Shown: positions 11,471 to 22,599 of the stretch, one piece after another | How the letters are laid out: the number at the start of each line of letters is the position of its first letter | How positions within the stretch are numbered: the first letter of the stretch is position 1 | Notes under the pieces: generated by a model | Told to the model about the DNA's origin: nothing | The model's database searches: none | The model's input: the letters and a program-made list of their open reading frames with translations, nothing else | Made by a program: the position numbers and the translations under genes | NCBI GenBank assembly: GCA_036417435.1 | Contig: CM070910.1 | Location: 16,991,501-17,055,500, forward strand | Direction: 5' to 3' | Length of the DNA stretch: 64,000 nucleotides | From: Inia geoffrensis | Lineage: Eukaryota; Chordata; Mammalia; Artiodactyla; Iniidae

Positions 11471-14400
11471 TTTAATATAAAAATTAAATACCATAGAAGT
11501 TCTAATATTTTTACCCTTTATTCTAGTGAATTGTCTTTGACACTCCACCAGGGGGTCCCAGGGTATGTCTTTAGATGGCTGACCTCAATGCACTCACTTC
11601 TCAGCCTCTCCTAAAATGTCCCAGGCAGAAGGGAGGGAGTGTGGGCCATCAGGTCTCTAAAGGAAAGGGAAGCTCTGGCCAATGCAGAGCAAGCAAGACA
11701 TTTTCTCACGTTTTGTTCTATCTTAACATTTTATGCACATTTTGTCTTCCATGTAAGAACTCTATATATACCTATGCATGTTTTAATCAGGCACACATGC
11801 ATCAAACTCAGGTAAATCTGATTGAAAGTGACAGTCCAGGCAGAGGCCTGTGTTTGGCATGTTGTTCAAGTACTTCATCTTGGTAGCACATTAGTAGGAT
11901 AAAGGAGAAATGTAGACCTGAATTTATCACTGAAGAAAGCTAGCTATTGACCAGAGTGTTCATTGAAATGTTCCCCAGGAGTCTCTGGCTTCCTAAAAAT
12001 ATTCATAAGAACTCTAAGCTTCCAGGTAATAACTTTTAAAAGCCACCCTTTTCATTGCCCAATAACCTCAGGCTGCCTTACGCTTTTATAAGGGTGGTTG
12101 GCTGCTCATGATAACTCAGCAATCAAAGAACTGAGTTTGAAATATCTAGTGAAGGGGGTGTAAAGGAGACACGCAGTTCCAGGTGTCAGTCTGTGGGGAA
12201 GGGCAAAGACACTGCTCAGATAATCTTTCATTTCAATTTTGCACTGAGCTAATACAATCCTGTTGCAGAAGCCATTCATTTTAGAAGCACATGAGTAGGA
12301 TAAAGGCGCTAATGGGAATACAGACCTTGTCCTCCAGACATGGACATAAATAATACAAGGCAGAAGCTTAAAATGTCATAAATGAAGTGTGGATGCAGGG
12401 CTAAGGAGTTCAGCAGAAGGAAAGATTTCTTCTGACTTGGAAAGAGGAGTGGCAGCAGAGCATAGGTGTTGAAATCCTGGGGAAGGAGGCATTGTGGAGG
12501 TCCTGGCTAAGACAGCCAAAATGGGCAGAAAAGCGAAGAAATGTGCAACCAAGGGACTAAAGCAATGATTTCTAAAAGGGTTGAAAATACTTGGTTTTTA
12601 ATGGATAATTTAAATAGCCATTTATTTGTGTATTTCTAATCCTTTTTAGTTCCTATAACTGACTATGTGTGGTACAGTGAAGACATTTTTATATTCATCA
12701 CAGTGGCAGTTTACTCTCCAGATATATTTGCAGCCGTAAGTGTTGTCATTTTAAAGCGTGAATGTAGAAATTCAGAAATGCTAGTTCCTGGATCATAGGA
12801 GATCTACTTTACACATATTGTTTGAATTAGTCTTCTTTTTTATAGGAGCAAAGAAAATTAAGTAGCACTAAATGGTTTATTAACAAAAACCAGGTGCCCC
12901 TGCCTTGCCCCTCCAGCTCCCCCATCCCTGGTTCTGATCCCCAGAGGAGGTGACTTTAAATTCTTTAACCATTTTGTTTGATATTTATTTCTAGGTTTCT
13001 AAGTAATGCTTATGTGAGTTTTTTTTTTTTTTTTTAACCTTGGACGTTACCTATTGATTTTCTGTTACGTTGGGTGAAAATTTAGTGCTTCTGTATTCTC
13101 TACTCCTACTTCGTCTCTTGCCATTTTCCTAAGTTATATTCCATTTTTATTTAGCTAGGTGAATAAAACTTTGACATTAGTATGTTCATGGAAACAATAC
13201 TCACCGTAAAACCTAAGTAGCGTACAATTATTATATCGTCTTTCTGGCAAAATGTTTTGTTCTCCTAGACTTACAACTGTCTTGTTTTTTCCCTTTACAG
13301 TATTTTATGTACTGAAGGTTTGATTTTCCTGCATAATTATTAAAATTATACACACTACCACTTTTATCATTATTTGATACATTGTTAAATTAAACCAGGC
13401 GGCCATTAGACTGAGGTGACTCTAATACCATGGAAGCCTACATAAGCAACCCAAAATCGAAGCCTGTAAATGCTTCCAGGTTACGAAAACGCTAAGGACA
13501 ACCAATCACAAACATCCAAGGAGGCTTCAAGCTATAGCCAATCAAATAATTTCCTTTCTTTGCTGCTGCACTTTATCGAAGTCTCCCCTGGCTCCTGTGG
13601 GAGAGGGCCCCTAACCACTTCCTGTTTGGTGCTACCAGATTCCAACTGATTTTTTTAACGAAACTCTTAAAATTTGTAATATACCTCAGTTTATCTTTTA
13701 TACCAACCACCCTTTAAAAACACTTAAGCACACCAGAGGGTCTTTCTATCTGTTTCTTTATTTGTTTATTTATTTTTCCTGGAGGACTCCCGCCTGCCCC
13801 CCCTCAGCAGACTCCTCATACAGTCTGCTGTGGTTGCTTGTTAAGCCTGCGACACAGTGTCATCCTGGGACTTTTCTGTTACTTTGCTAAGTTGGATTCT
13901 CTGTTTTCTGGCTGTCATAGAGATACATATTTTTTTCAGCACCTTCTCTCCTTTTTCTGCCCTATTCTGTGGTAGCCAGCCTCCAATAGTCCGCAGTGAT
14001 CCACGCTTCCTGATGTTTCCGCCCTGTGTAGTTCCCTCCTACGCAGACCCGTGTGGCAAATGGAATACAATGAAAGTACTGGTGTGTGACTTGGGAGGCC
14101 AGGTCGGGAAAGGCTCCTGCAGCTCCTACCTTGCTCTCCTGGATCCCTCGATTGCTCTGTGGGAAGTCGGCTGCCACGTCAAACAGCAGACCCTGCCAGT
14201 GACGGTGAAGGCGGTGCAAAGGTCCATCCGTTCTCAGTGTCAGCTATGAGGACCAACAAAGACACCAGTAAGAGAGTTTTTCATTGCAATTTTGCACCGA
14301 CTTAATATTTTTACATTTGTTGAACATTGAACACATGACTACCCCTTTATATGTATTTATTCATTTCTGGGCAAGTCTAGGAAGACAGGGCATTATTATA

Positions 14401-15224
14401 TTGCCGTCAGGCACCATTTGGCCTCACTGAGCTACTGACGGTTATAATAACTTCATGAACTCAGCCAAGGATGACTTCTTCCATTTGCATCTTTGTGAGG
14501 GATCTGCTTCAGCTGCTAATGCCATGAAGCCCAGGCTTATAAATAAGCCTTCAAATCCCTGTATCACCAAATGTAAATCAAGATTTTTCAGAAATGATGT
14601 ATAATCAGGGTGCTCTCACGAAAAATGGTACTTCTCATGGGAGATAGGCCAAGGGCTTTTGGCATCACTAATAAGTAAAAACAATGTATTTAAATTGTTT
14701 ATTTAGTCTTCATTTCATAATTTTAAATCTCACTTATGTTTCATAATGGCTACAGTACATTAGTATAGTGATATACTTACATAATCTGTGTTTGTGGGGT
14801 GCATTCAAAACTTTGTAACTGACAAGCGTGTAAGGTCAAAAACATATGGGGAACACTGGTTTTGTGAAGTATCACTTTTCAAGAATTACTTAGGAGAGGT
14901 AAGATTTGGCCCTCGGGATCTCCAGGCTGGCCTAGCAAAGAGCCACCGTGTGGCCCTTGATACTCCCCCTTGTGCACAGCTATGGTCTTAATATCAGATG
15001 TGAACTTTCCATATTTTATCTCCTTCCACATGAGGACATTGAGCATCTCTAGGTGTGCTGCCTGGCCGACATGCTGGGATCATGGCTGTCTATCATAACC
15101 ATGCATGGTTTCTGGACCACAGGCATTTTAAGGGCAGAGGAATCCTGTGTGTTGAGAAATATATTCATTTTTATGGGTTTAATGTTCTCAATTCCTCCAA
15201 CCATTGCTGATAAGGCCTCCCTAA
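11471..15224. other. Intergenic sequence without a supported gene
   Basis: About 3.7 kb. A T run lies near 13020-13036. The 13960-14240 part has the look of an old interspersed repeat (a block beginning 'ccagcctccaatagtc'), but I cannot name its family. The 130-codon frame at 13857-14249 has no recognisable domain. I found no exon, RNA gene or promoter that I could defend. Confidence 0.45.
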
Positions 15225-15560
15225 GAAGCCACGCCCAGCTCTTTTCATGCCTTTGTCCCTGCACACCCAGCTCTTTTCATGCCTTTGTCCCTGCTCTTTC
15301 TTCCGTCGGGAGTACCCTTCCCTCGTTCTTTTCCTGGTTTGCTCTTTTCCAAACTTCAGTTCAGGCATCACTTTCTCAGAGAAGCTTTTCCACAGCATCT
15401 AACACATGTTTACCACTTGTCGGCCTCTGCCATTTTAATTTCAGCTCTTGGAGATCAGGGCTTCAGCCCTCTCTGTGTCCCTTAGCATATAGAACTTAGC
15501 ATGTAGTAGTAAACATACACAATGTGAATAGTTGTTGAATGAATAAAGGAGCAAATGAAC
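15225..15560 (+). repeat. L2 LINE 3' fragment with a 32-bp tandem duplication
   Basis: The 3' end of an L2. It has a 'caggcatcactttctcagagaagc' type block, then 'tcagggcttcagccctctctgtg', then 'agcatatagaacttagcatgtagta', and ends 'ttgttgaatgaataaa'. Its start contains two copies of a unit beginning cagctcttttcatgc, at 15236 and 15268. Confidence 0.75.
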
Positions 15561-15714
15561 GAAGCCAACATTTTCGTTGGACGGAGACTGTGAGCATCAT
15601 GGTGGGCACAAGACCAGCCTGCTGGAGACCCACACAGCCATCTTCAGTATGGAAGCTGCGCTGGGCAGTAGAGGATGCTCAGCCTTTGGAAGAAAACAAA
15701 AAACAAGACAAAAG

Positions 15715-15860
15715 TTTAAGTTCCAGCACTGCCACTCCCCAAGCATGGCACTTGGGAAAACTACATAATCACCTTATCAATGAGCATGAGAAAAATCCCT
15801 ACCTCATAAGGTTGAGGAAAGATTAAAAGTAAAGTTCCTGGCACCTCTTCTGTTAGTTTC
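15715..15860 (+). repeat. MIR SINE relic
   Basis: A diverged MIR fragment in forward orientation: 'tccagcactgccactc', then 'cttgggaaaactacataatc', then 'cctacctcataaggttgaggaaagatta'. Confidence 0.65.
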
Positions 15861-15945
15861 CTTTACTTTCATACGCATTAGGGTTCAGTCAGGAGAAAGG
15901 AGAAGTTTAACGTAGAGAATAATTACCTAGTAACAAGGGTGTTAA

Positions 15946-16380
15946 GATGCAAACTATTATACATAGAACGGATAAACAAGGTCCTACTGTAGAGCACAGG
16001 GACCTATATTCAATATCTTGCAATAAACCATAATGGAAAGGAATATGAAAAAGAATATAGGGCTTCCCTGGTGGCACAGTGGTTAAGAACCTGCCTGCCA
16101 GTGCAGGGACATGGGTTCGAGCCCAGGTCCAGGAGGATCCCACATGCCACGGAGCGGCTGGGCCCGTGAGCCATGGCCACTGGGCCTGCGCGTCCGGAGC
16201 TTGTGATCCGCAGCAGGAGAGGCCTCGACAGTGAGAGGCCCACGTACCACAAAAAAAAAAGAAAAGAAAAAAAGAAAAGGAATGTATATATGTATGACTG
16301 AATCACTTTGCTGTACAGCAGAAATTAACACAACATTGTAAATCAACTGTACTTTAGTAAAATAAATTATAAAACAAACA
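15946..16380 (+). mobile_element. 5'-truncated L1 tail carrying a SINE
   Basis: A short L1 3'-end insertion of about 220 bp of L1 sequence. It contains the L1 tail marker 'actgaatcactttgctgtac' and ends in an A-rich tail. The 12-bp duplication acaagggtgtta occurs at 15934-15945 and again directly after the tail (from about 16382), marking it as one insertion. A CHR SINE at 16060 sits inside it. Confidence 0.85.
16060..16268 (+). mobile_element. CHR-type SINE, first copy in the duplication
   Basis: A forward CHR SINE inside the L1 tail. The left flank gaaaaagaatata and the right flank gaaaaggaatgta are a diverged target duplication. It differs at many positions from the neighbouring SINE at 16593, although the DNA downstream of the two is nearly the same. 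Confidence 0.92.
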
Positions 16381-16592
16381 AACAAGGGTGTTAGCTATAA
16401 AGGGGCAAAAATATCTCTAAAGAATACCCTAAGGCTGAGTGAGGGAATACTGAGGGGAGGAGCAAACTTAAAAGGGTGGTGGTGTTACGTCCTAGAGAAA
16501 TGGAAATAAAAATAAACAAATGGGACCTAATGAAACTTAAAAGCTTTTGCACAGCAAAGGAAACCATAAACAAGACGAAAAAACAACCCTCA

Positions 16593-16795
16593 GGGGCTTC
16601 CCTGGTGGCGCAGTGGTTGAGAGTCCGCCTGCCGATGCAGGGGACATGGGTTTGTGCCCTGGTCTGGGAGGATCCCACATGACGCGGAGCGGCTGGGCCC
16701 GTGAGCCATGGCCGCTGAGCCTGCGCGTCCGGAGCCTGTGCTCCGCAACGGGAGAGGCCACAACAGTGAGAGGCCCGCGTACCGGAAAAAAAAAA
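16593..16795 (+). mobile_element. CHR-type SINE at the duplication junction
   Basis: A forward CHR SINE preceded by 'aaccctcag' and followed by gaaaaggaatata. The two flanks do not match each other. The right flank instead pairs with the left flank of the SINE at 16060. This is expected if the element is a recombinant of two SINEs. Confidence 0.93.
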
Positions 16796-16906
16796 AAGAA
16801 AAGGAATATATATACGTATGACTGAATCACTTTGCTGTACAGCAGAAATTAACACAACATTGTAAATCAACTGTACTTCAGTAAAATAAATTATAAAACA
16901 AACAAA

Positions 16907-17121
16907 CAGGGCTTCCCTGGTGGCGCAGTGGTTGGGAGTCCGCCTGCTGATGCAGGGGACACGGATTCGTGCCCCGGTCCGGGAAGATCCCACATGCCGT
17001 GGAGCGGCTGGGCCCGTGAGCCATGGCCACTGAGCCTGCGCGTCCAGAGCCTGTGCTCCGCGACGGGAGAGGCCACAACAGTGAGAGGCCTGCGTACCGC
17101 AAAAACAAACAAACAAACAAA
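16907..17121 (+). mobile_element. CHR-type SINE inserted in copy 2
   Basis: A forward CHR SINE placed in the A-rich tail of the duplicated L1 end. The flanks on both sides are (aaac)n, consistent with a duplication of about 13 bp. It is absent from copy 1, so it inserted after the tandem duplication. Confidence 0.94.
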
Positions 17122-17229
17122 CAAGGGTGTTAGCTATAAAGGGGCAAAAATATCTCTGAAGAATACACTAAGGCTGAGTGAGGGAATGCTGAGGAGAGGA
17201 GCAAACTTAAAAGGGTGGTGGTGTTACGT

Positions 17230-18657
17230 CCTAGAGAAATGGAAATAAAAATAAATGGGACCTAATGAAACTTAAAAGCGTTTGCACAGCAAAGGAAACC
17301 ATAAACAAGACGAAAAAACAACCCTCAGAATGGGAGAAAATATTTGCAAATGAAGCAACTGACAAAGGATTAATCTCCAAAATTTACAAGCAGCTCATGC
17401 AGCTCAATATCAAAAAAACAAACAACCCAATCCAAAAATGGACAGAAGACCTATATAGACATTTCTCCAAAGAAGATATACAGATTGCCAACAAACACAT
17501 GAAAGAATGCTCAACATCATTAATCATTAGAGAAATGCAAATCAAAACTGCAATGAGATATCATCTCACACCTGTCAGAATGGCCATCATAAAAAAATCT
17601 ACTAACAATAAATGCTGGAGAGGGTGTGGAGAAAAGGGAGCCCTCTTGCACTGTTGGTGGGAAAGTAAATTGATACAGCCACTATGGGGAACTGTATGGA
17701 GATTCCTTAAAAAACTAAAAATAGAACTACCATATGACCCAGCAATCCCACTACTGGGCATATATCCTGAGAAAACCATAATTCAAAAAGAGTCATGTAC
17801 CACAATGTTCACTGCAGCTCTATTTTCAGTAGCCAGGATGTGGAAGCAACCTAAGTGTCCATTAACAGATTAATGGATAAAGAAGATGTGGCACATATAT
17901 ACAATGGACTATTACTCAGCCATAAAAAGAAATGAAATTGGGCTTCCCTGGTGGCGCAGTGGTTGAGAGTCTGCCTGCTGATGCAGGGGACACAGGTTCG
18001 TGCCCCGGTCTGGGAAGATCCCACATGCCATGGAGCGGCTGGGCCCATGAGCCATGGCCGCTGAGCCTGCGCATCCGGAGCCTGTGCTCCACAATGGGAG
18101 AGGCCACAACAGTGAGAGGCCCGCGTACTGCAAAAAAAAAAAAAGAAGAAAAAAAAAAAGAAATGAAATTGAGTTATTTTTAGTGAGGTGGATGGATCTA
18201 GAGTCTGTCATACAGAGTGAAATAAGTCAGAAAGAGAAAAACAAATACCGTATGCTAACACATATATATGGAATCTTAAAAAAAAATGCTCATGAAGAAC
18301 CTAGGGGCAAGATGGCAATAAAGACACGGACCTACTAGAGAATGGACCTGAGGACACGGGGAGGGGGAAGGGTAAGCTGGGACAAGGTGAGAGAGTGGCA
18401 CGGACACGTATACACTACCAAACGTAAAATAGATAGCTACTGGGAAGCAGCCGCATAGCACAGGGAGATCAGCTCCGTGCTCTGTGACCACCTAGAGGGG
18501 TGGGATAGGGAGGGTGGGAGGGAGGGAGACGCAAGAGGGAAGAGATATGGGAACATATGTATATGTATAACTGATTCACTTTGTTATACAGCAGAAACTA
18601 ACACACCACTGTAAAGCAACTATACTCCAATAAAGATGTTTAAAAAAAAGAGAAAAA
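17230..18657 (+). mobile_element. 5'-truncated L1 (end of ORF2 plus 3' UTR)
   Basis: An L1 copy that begins late in ORF2 ('cctagagaaatggaaataaaa') and runs through the cysteine-rich C-terminus (KCWRGCGE near 17610-17640) and the 3' UTR to an A-rich end near 18657. A 202-codon open frame at 17265-17873 is the remaining C-terminal part of ORF2 and has no start context of its own. A SINE interrupts the element at 17941. The first 100 bp also occur in duplicated form at 16492-16592. Confidence 0.88.
17941..18154 (+). mobile_element. CHR-type SINE with exact target duplication
   Basis: A forward CHR SINE within the L1 fragment. The 17-bp sequence aaaaagaaatgaaattg precedes it (17924-17940) and follows its tail (18155-18171) unchanged. 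Confidence 0.95.
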
Positions 18658-18761
18658 AAAATATATCCACATCACCAAAAATAGGTTATACAATTAGTAG
18701 GATTTCAATACATTTTTATTAACATAAAAAATAAATATTTATATATATTAAAAAAAAGCAT

Positions 18762-19415
18762 GGTGTTATGGGTTGAACTGTGTCCCCCAAATCCATATGT
18801 TGAAGCCCTAAACCCCAGAACCTCGAAACGTGACCTTACTTGGAATGACCTTATGGTCACTGCAGATGTAATTAGTTGTTAGGATAAGGTTATACTGGGG
18901 TAGAGTGGGACCCTAAACCAAAATGACTTGTGTCATATATAACAAGGGGAGGTTTGGGGCTTCCCTGGTGACGCAGTGGTTGGGAGTCCGCCTGCCGATG
19001 CAGGGGACACGGGTTCGTGCCCCGGTCCGGGAAGATCCCACATGCCATGCCGTGGAGCGGCTGGGCCCGTGAGCCATGGCCGCTGAGCCTGCGTGTCCGG
19101 AGCCTGTGCTCCGCAGCGAGAGAGGCCATGACAGTGAGAGGCCTGCGTACCAAAAAAAAAAAAAAAAAGGCGGGGGGGGAGGTTTGGACACTGACACAGA
19201 CACAGGGAGAGCATCTTCCATGTGAAGATGAAGGCAGAGATGCGGTGTTGCTTCTAAGAACCAAAGATTGCCAGCAAACTACCAGAAACATGGAATAGAT
19301 TCGCTCCCGGCTCTCAGAAGGAACCAAGCCCATCGACAGCTTCATCTCAGACTTCCGGCCTCTAGAAATCTGACACATTTCTGTTTGTTATGGCATCCCT
19401 AGGAAATGAATACAG
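18762..19415. repeat. LTR-like interspersed repeat interrupted by a SINE
   Basis: It begins 'tgttatgggttgaactgtgtcc' and ends 'cctaggaaatgaatacag', a widespread mammalian element with LTR-like layout (a relative of the MaLR LTRs in my judgement). I found no convincing flanking duplication, so both the exact family and the ends are uncertain. The CHR SINE at about 18957-19175 divides it. Confidence 0.55.
18957..19175 (+). mobile_element. CHR-type SINE with target duplication
   Basis: A forward CHR SINE. The 12-bp duplication ggggaggtttgg lies at 18946-18957 and 19176-19187 (a base or two shared with the head of the SINE). Its body contains a 5-bp repeat of 'catgc' not seen in most other copies. 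Confidence 0.93.
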
Positions 19416-20280
19416 GAAGCCTCCTGCCCAAACTGTAATCCAGACCTCATTGGGGAAGGTGTGGTTGCAGCCCAATTAGTTTGCTGAAATGCCCCAGTGA
19501 GGCCCAGAGGATCCCCACCACCACCCCATGTCACTGGTAGCCACGCAGAATAGGAGCATGAAGAAAAGAACACAAGCATGCTGGCTGCTAGGAAGAGAAA
19601 CCCCTTCCTCCTGCAGTGGTCCCTCTATTGCCCTCCACTGACAAGGTTTAGCATCATGCCAGCTACAAAGGAGAAAAGTTTACAGTGCCGGGCTCCATGG
19701 CTAAGTCAATGAAGGTGAATTTAGAGTTGAGGGGCAATAAATTGATAACTGGCACACACCTCCTTCCTTTAAATGTATTGAAAGAATATACAACAGAATT
19801 TTGAGAGGGATTTGTTTCCTCCAATGAAGTGGCCAGAGGCTGGTGGCCACACAGCAGAGTTGTTCTCACAGCGGTTCTTAACATTTTTTGGTGTCATAAA
19901 CTCTTTTGGCTGCCTGGTGAAGCCTGTGTGTATCTTCTCAAAATAATGTTTTTAAATGTATATCTAAAATACATAGAATTACAGTTCTTTATATTTTATT
20001 TAACTTTGAGGTCAGCACAAAACATCAACAGATTTACCTTTGAAGGTATATTTTATCATATGCTGCATATATATTCCTAAAAAGTTTGCAGTAAATCATA
20101 TTTTCATAATTTGAATTATATTCAAATCTATTTGAGTTTATTCTTCCAAGGACCCTTATAATGAATATTTTATAAACAAATTATTGTTTTATTCTTTTAG
20201 TGATTTCTTTATAATGTATCATTTTAAAATTAAACATTTAGTTATTATTTTTAAAAACACAAAAACAGAAAAGAGGCGGA
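19416..20280. other. Intergenic sequence, mostly unassigned
   Basis: No gene is supported. The part from about 19878 ('ggttcttaacattttttgg') is AT-rich and resembles an old transposon remnant, but I cannot assign it. Confidence 0.4.
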
Positions 20281-20560
20281 GGAAGGGAGAATTCACTCTC
20301 TGCCTGACAGGTGAGCTGACATCAGTCTTCTCCTGACCTCGACTGGGACAACGTCCTCTGCTTCTGAGAGCTACGCCACCAGGTAGTACCCAGCTTTCCT
20401 GGGTGTCCAGCTTACAGATGGCAGATTCTCAGCCTCCATAACTATATGAGCCAATTCTTCATAATAAATACACACACACACAGACACATACACACACACA
20501 CACACATCCCTTCTCTACTGGTTTTGTTTCTCTGGAGAACCCTGACAAACACCTATAGTA
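20281..20560 (+). repeat. Interspersed repeat end with CA microsatellite
   Basis: The block 'gcctccataactatatgagccaattc', then CA repeats at about 20470-20507, then 'ctctggagaaccctgacaaac', is the 3' part of a common mammalian repeat whose family I do not name. Similar sequence surrounds the solo LTR at 25722. Confidence 0.55.
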
Positions 20561-21470
20561 ACAGGAGGGCTTCTTTAGTCATGCATTAGAAAACAAGATC
20601 GACCACTGCGTCTAATAGTTACATAATTTCTAAGTACCAGTGACTGGAAAAGACATTGTGGAAGATTTGTAGGCACTGTGAAGTGACATGAACACACCTG
20701 TAGTTTGTGTTGGTGACAACATCACAGATGGTGTTGTTACATTCGTGATTGAAGCAAAGGCTAAATTTCAGTTAGAGGTTAGTGGAAGCAAAAGGATATA
20801 ATTCTTCTATTCAAGTTTATGGACCCTCTGAGTTCAGAACCCCAATCCAGAGGTAATTCCAGCATTAGCCTGAGGTTAGCCTAGACCTGTCTACACACCA
20901 GGCACATATTTATGAGGCTCACGCCAGGGAGGCAGTCACCCCAACATGAGCGTGGGCCCCTAAGCTGCACGTGCTACTGCTGTGGGATCGCAGGGGCCTC
21001 GGCTGTTCTACCACCTCGCCCCACCATGGCTTCCGCCTCCTGCGGGGCAGTGTACAAAACACAAATGCATGCGGCCTTAAAAGTCAGGAAAGGGGAAGGA
21101 CCTGTCTGCACAATGCCCGCTCACAGGAGAATACAAGGGCAGACTTCAGAATCTGTGCTGGATGTCCCTGTGGTCCTGCCCACGCCTCGGTCAAGTGAGT
21201 GAGTCAAAGAGGAAACGCTTGTGCATTTGCATGGGCAGTGCTGGATGGGACGACTGACCCACTGACCACTGGGCTACTGACCATAAAGACCAGGCTGTCT
21301 GCCCTCATTGGGTTATACGGCTTGTAGACTCGTGTCCTGAAATCCAGAACAGAAGACAGGCCAGAGTGGCCTCCTAAGGTCCAGAGGCTGCGCATTTGCT
21401 TTTTGCCCAATTTCACTCTCCCTTGGGGTAGCCTCTTGAAAAAGAAAAAAAAAAAAAAAAAAGGTGCTGG
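20561..21470. other. Intergenic sequence, nothing recognised
   Basis: No exon, RNA gene or identifiable repeat is supported. An A run near 21440-21461 closes the stretch. Confidence 0.45.
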
Positions 21471-21479
21471 CATACTTTC

Positions 21480-21660
21480 CTGATGTGTTCTGTTCATCCA
21501 ACAAATATCTACTGAGCCCTGGTGTGTGCCAGGCACTGTGCTGGGTGCTGGAGAAATCATGTTGAATCCCCAGCCTCTGTCCTCAGTGTAGCGAGAGAAA
21601 CAGACAAGTAGACATATCGCTGCAGTGTCTTGTGGTCACTATACAGGCTCAGAAGTCCAC
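21480..21660 (-). repeat. L2 LINE 3' fragment
   Basis: A reversed L2 end: 'catccaacaaatatctactgagc', then 'gtgtgccaggcactgtgctgggtgctg', then a diverged tail. Confidence 0.75.
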
Positions 21661-21704
21661 CCCGATGCTGGGGGAGCCGGGAGGGGCTGACAGGTGTACC
21701 TCAT

Positions 21705-21945
21705 TAAGAAAACAAACAAACAAAAACAAACAAGAAACTGACAGGGTTTGAAAGTTGCTAAGAGAATAGAACTTAAGAGTTCTCATCAAAAGAAAAAAAA
21801 CTCTGCAACTATGCGAGGTGATGGATGTTAACTAAACTTCCTGTGGTGATCATTTCTCAATGTATACATATATCAAATCATCCTGTTGTACACCGAAAGC
21901 TAATATAATGTTATATGTCAATTATAGCTCAATACAACTGGAGCA
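21705..21945 (+). mobile_element. Older L1 3' end
   Basis: The 3' end of an L1MA/L1MB-like element: 'gaggtgatggatgttaactaaac', 'gtggtgatcatttctcaatgtatac', 'aaatcatcctgttgtac' and 'tatgtcaattatagctcaata', in the known order. Confidence 0.78.
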
Positions 21946-22037
21946 AAAAGTAATGCATGTAAGGCAGATATATTCAAAGTGAACGCTCTCACCTACACAC
22001 GCAAAGAAAGAAAAGAAAAAGAAAAAAAATGCTTTTA

Positions 22038-22266
22038 GGGCTTCCCTGGTGGCGCAGTGGTTGAGAGTCCGCCTGCCGATGCAGGGGACACGGGTTCGTG
22101 CCCCGGTCCGGGAAGATCCCACATGCCGCGGAGCGGCTGGGCCCGTGAACCATGGCCGCTGAGCCTGCGCGTCTGGAGCCTGTGCTCCGCAACGGGAGAG
22201 GCCACGACAGTGAGAAGCCCGCGTGCTGCAAAAAACAAACAAACAAACAAAAAACAAAACAAAACA
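22038..22266 (+). mobile_element. CHR-type SINE with exact target duplication
   Basis: A forward CHR SINE with a long (aaac)n tail. The 13-bp duplication aaaaatgctttta is present at 22025-22037 and 22267-22279, identical on both sides. Confidence 0.95.
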
Positions 22267-22599
22267 AAAAATGCTTTTAATTATTAAAATGAAATCGTCT
22301 AAACTCTAGGTTACCTTCCTTCTCAGGGTTTTACCCTATGCGTAAATATAAGCAACGGATATCAAGGTACCAGGAGGAGAGAATGAGGACCGAGCTTCCT
22401 GCCATCACCCTTGAGAAAGCACTCCGTTTCTATGCCCTCCCACCGCCAGCCCACCTTTCCGCAGCCCCACTCCCTGCCGATGCCAACCAAAAGGCCAAGA
22501 GGTAAAGCACGAGGATAAAGCGGTTTATAAGATTCCATAAATTTGAAAACGAATCCTGAGTGCCATCCCTCGGGGAGAAATGAGCAAGTCGCTATGGGG

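Larger units (their letters stand above)
16060..17329 (+). repeat. Tandem duplication of a SINE plus L1 segment
   Basis: Two copies of one segment lie head to tail: copy 1 at 16060-16592 and copy 2 at 16593-17329. Each has, in order, a CHR SINE, the rest of the L1 tail, a unique block starting 'ggtgttagctataaagg', and an L1 ORF2 piece ending 'aacaaccctcag'. Copy 2 has one more SINE inserted at about 16907-17121. Outside the SINEs the copies differ at only about ten positions plus a 4-bp gap. Copy 2 then runs on without a break into the rest of the L1 ORF2 fragment. Confidence 0.9.

Noticed and set aside
13857..14249. A 130-codon frame that might be an exon
   Set aside because: It overlaps an old interspersed-repeat-like block, has no recognisable domain and a competing frame on the other strand.
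16060..16130. tRNA gene suggested by A/B-box-like words in SINE heads (ggttcgagccc and similar)
   Set aside because: The heads belong to tRNA-derived SINEs with A tails and target duplications. No complete cloverleaf with acceptor stem is present.
16391..17116. A 241-codon minus-strand open frame
   Set aside because: It reads through three CHR SINE/L1 segments in antisense. Its repeated GPAAPRHVGSS-like wording recurs in every other CHR SINE of the window, so it is not a gene.
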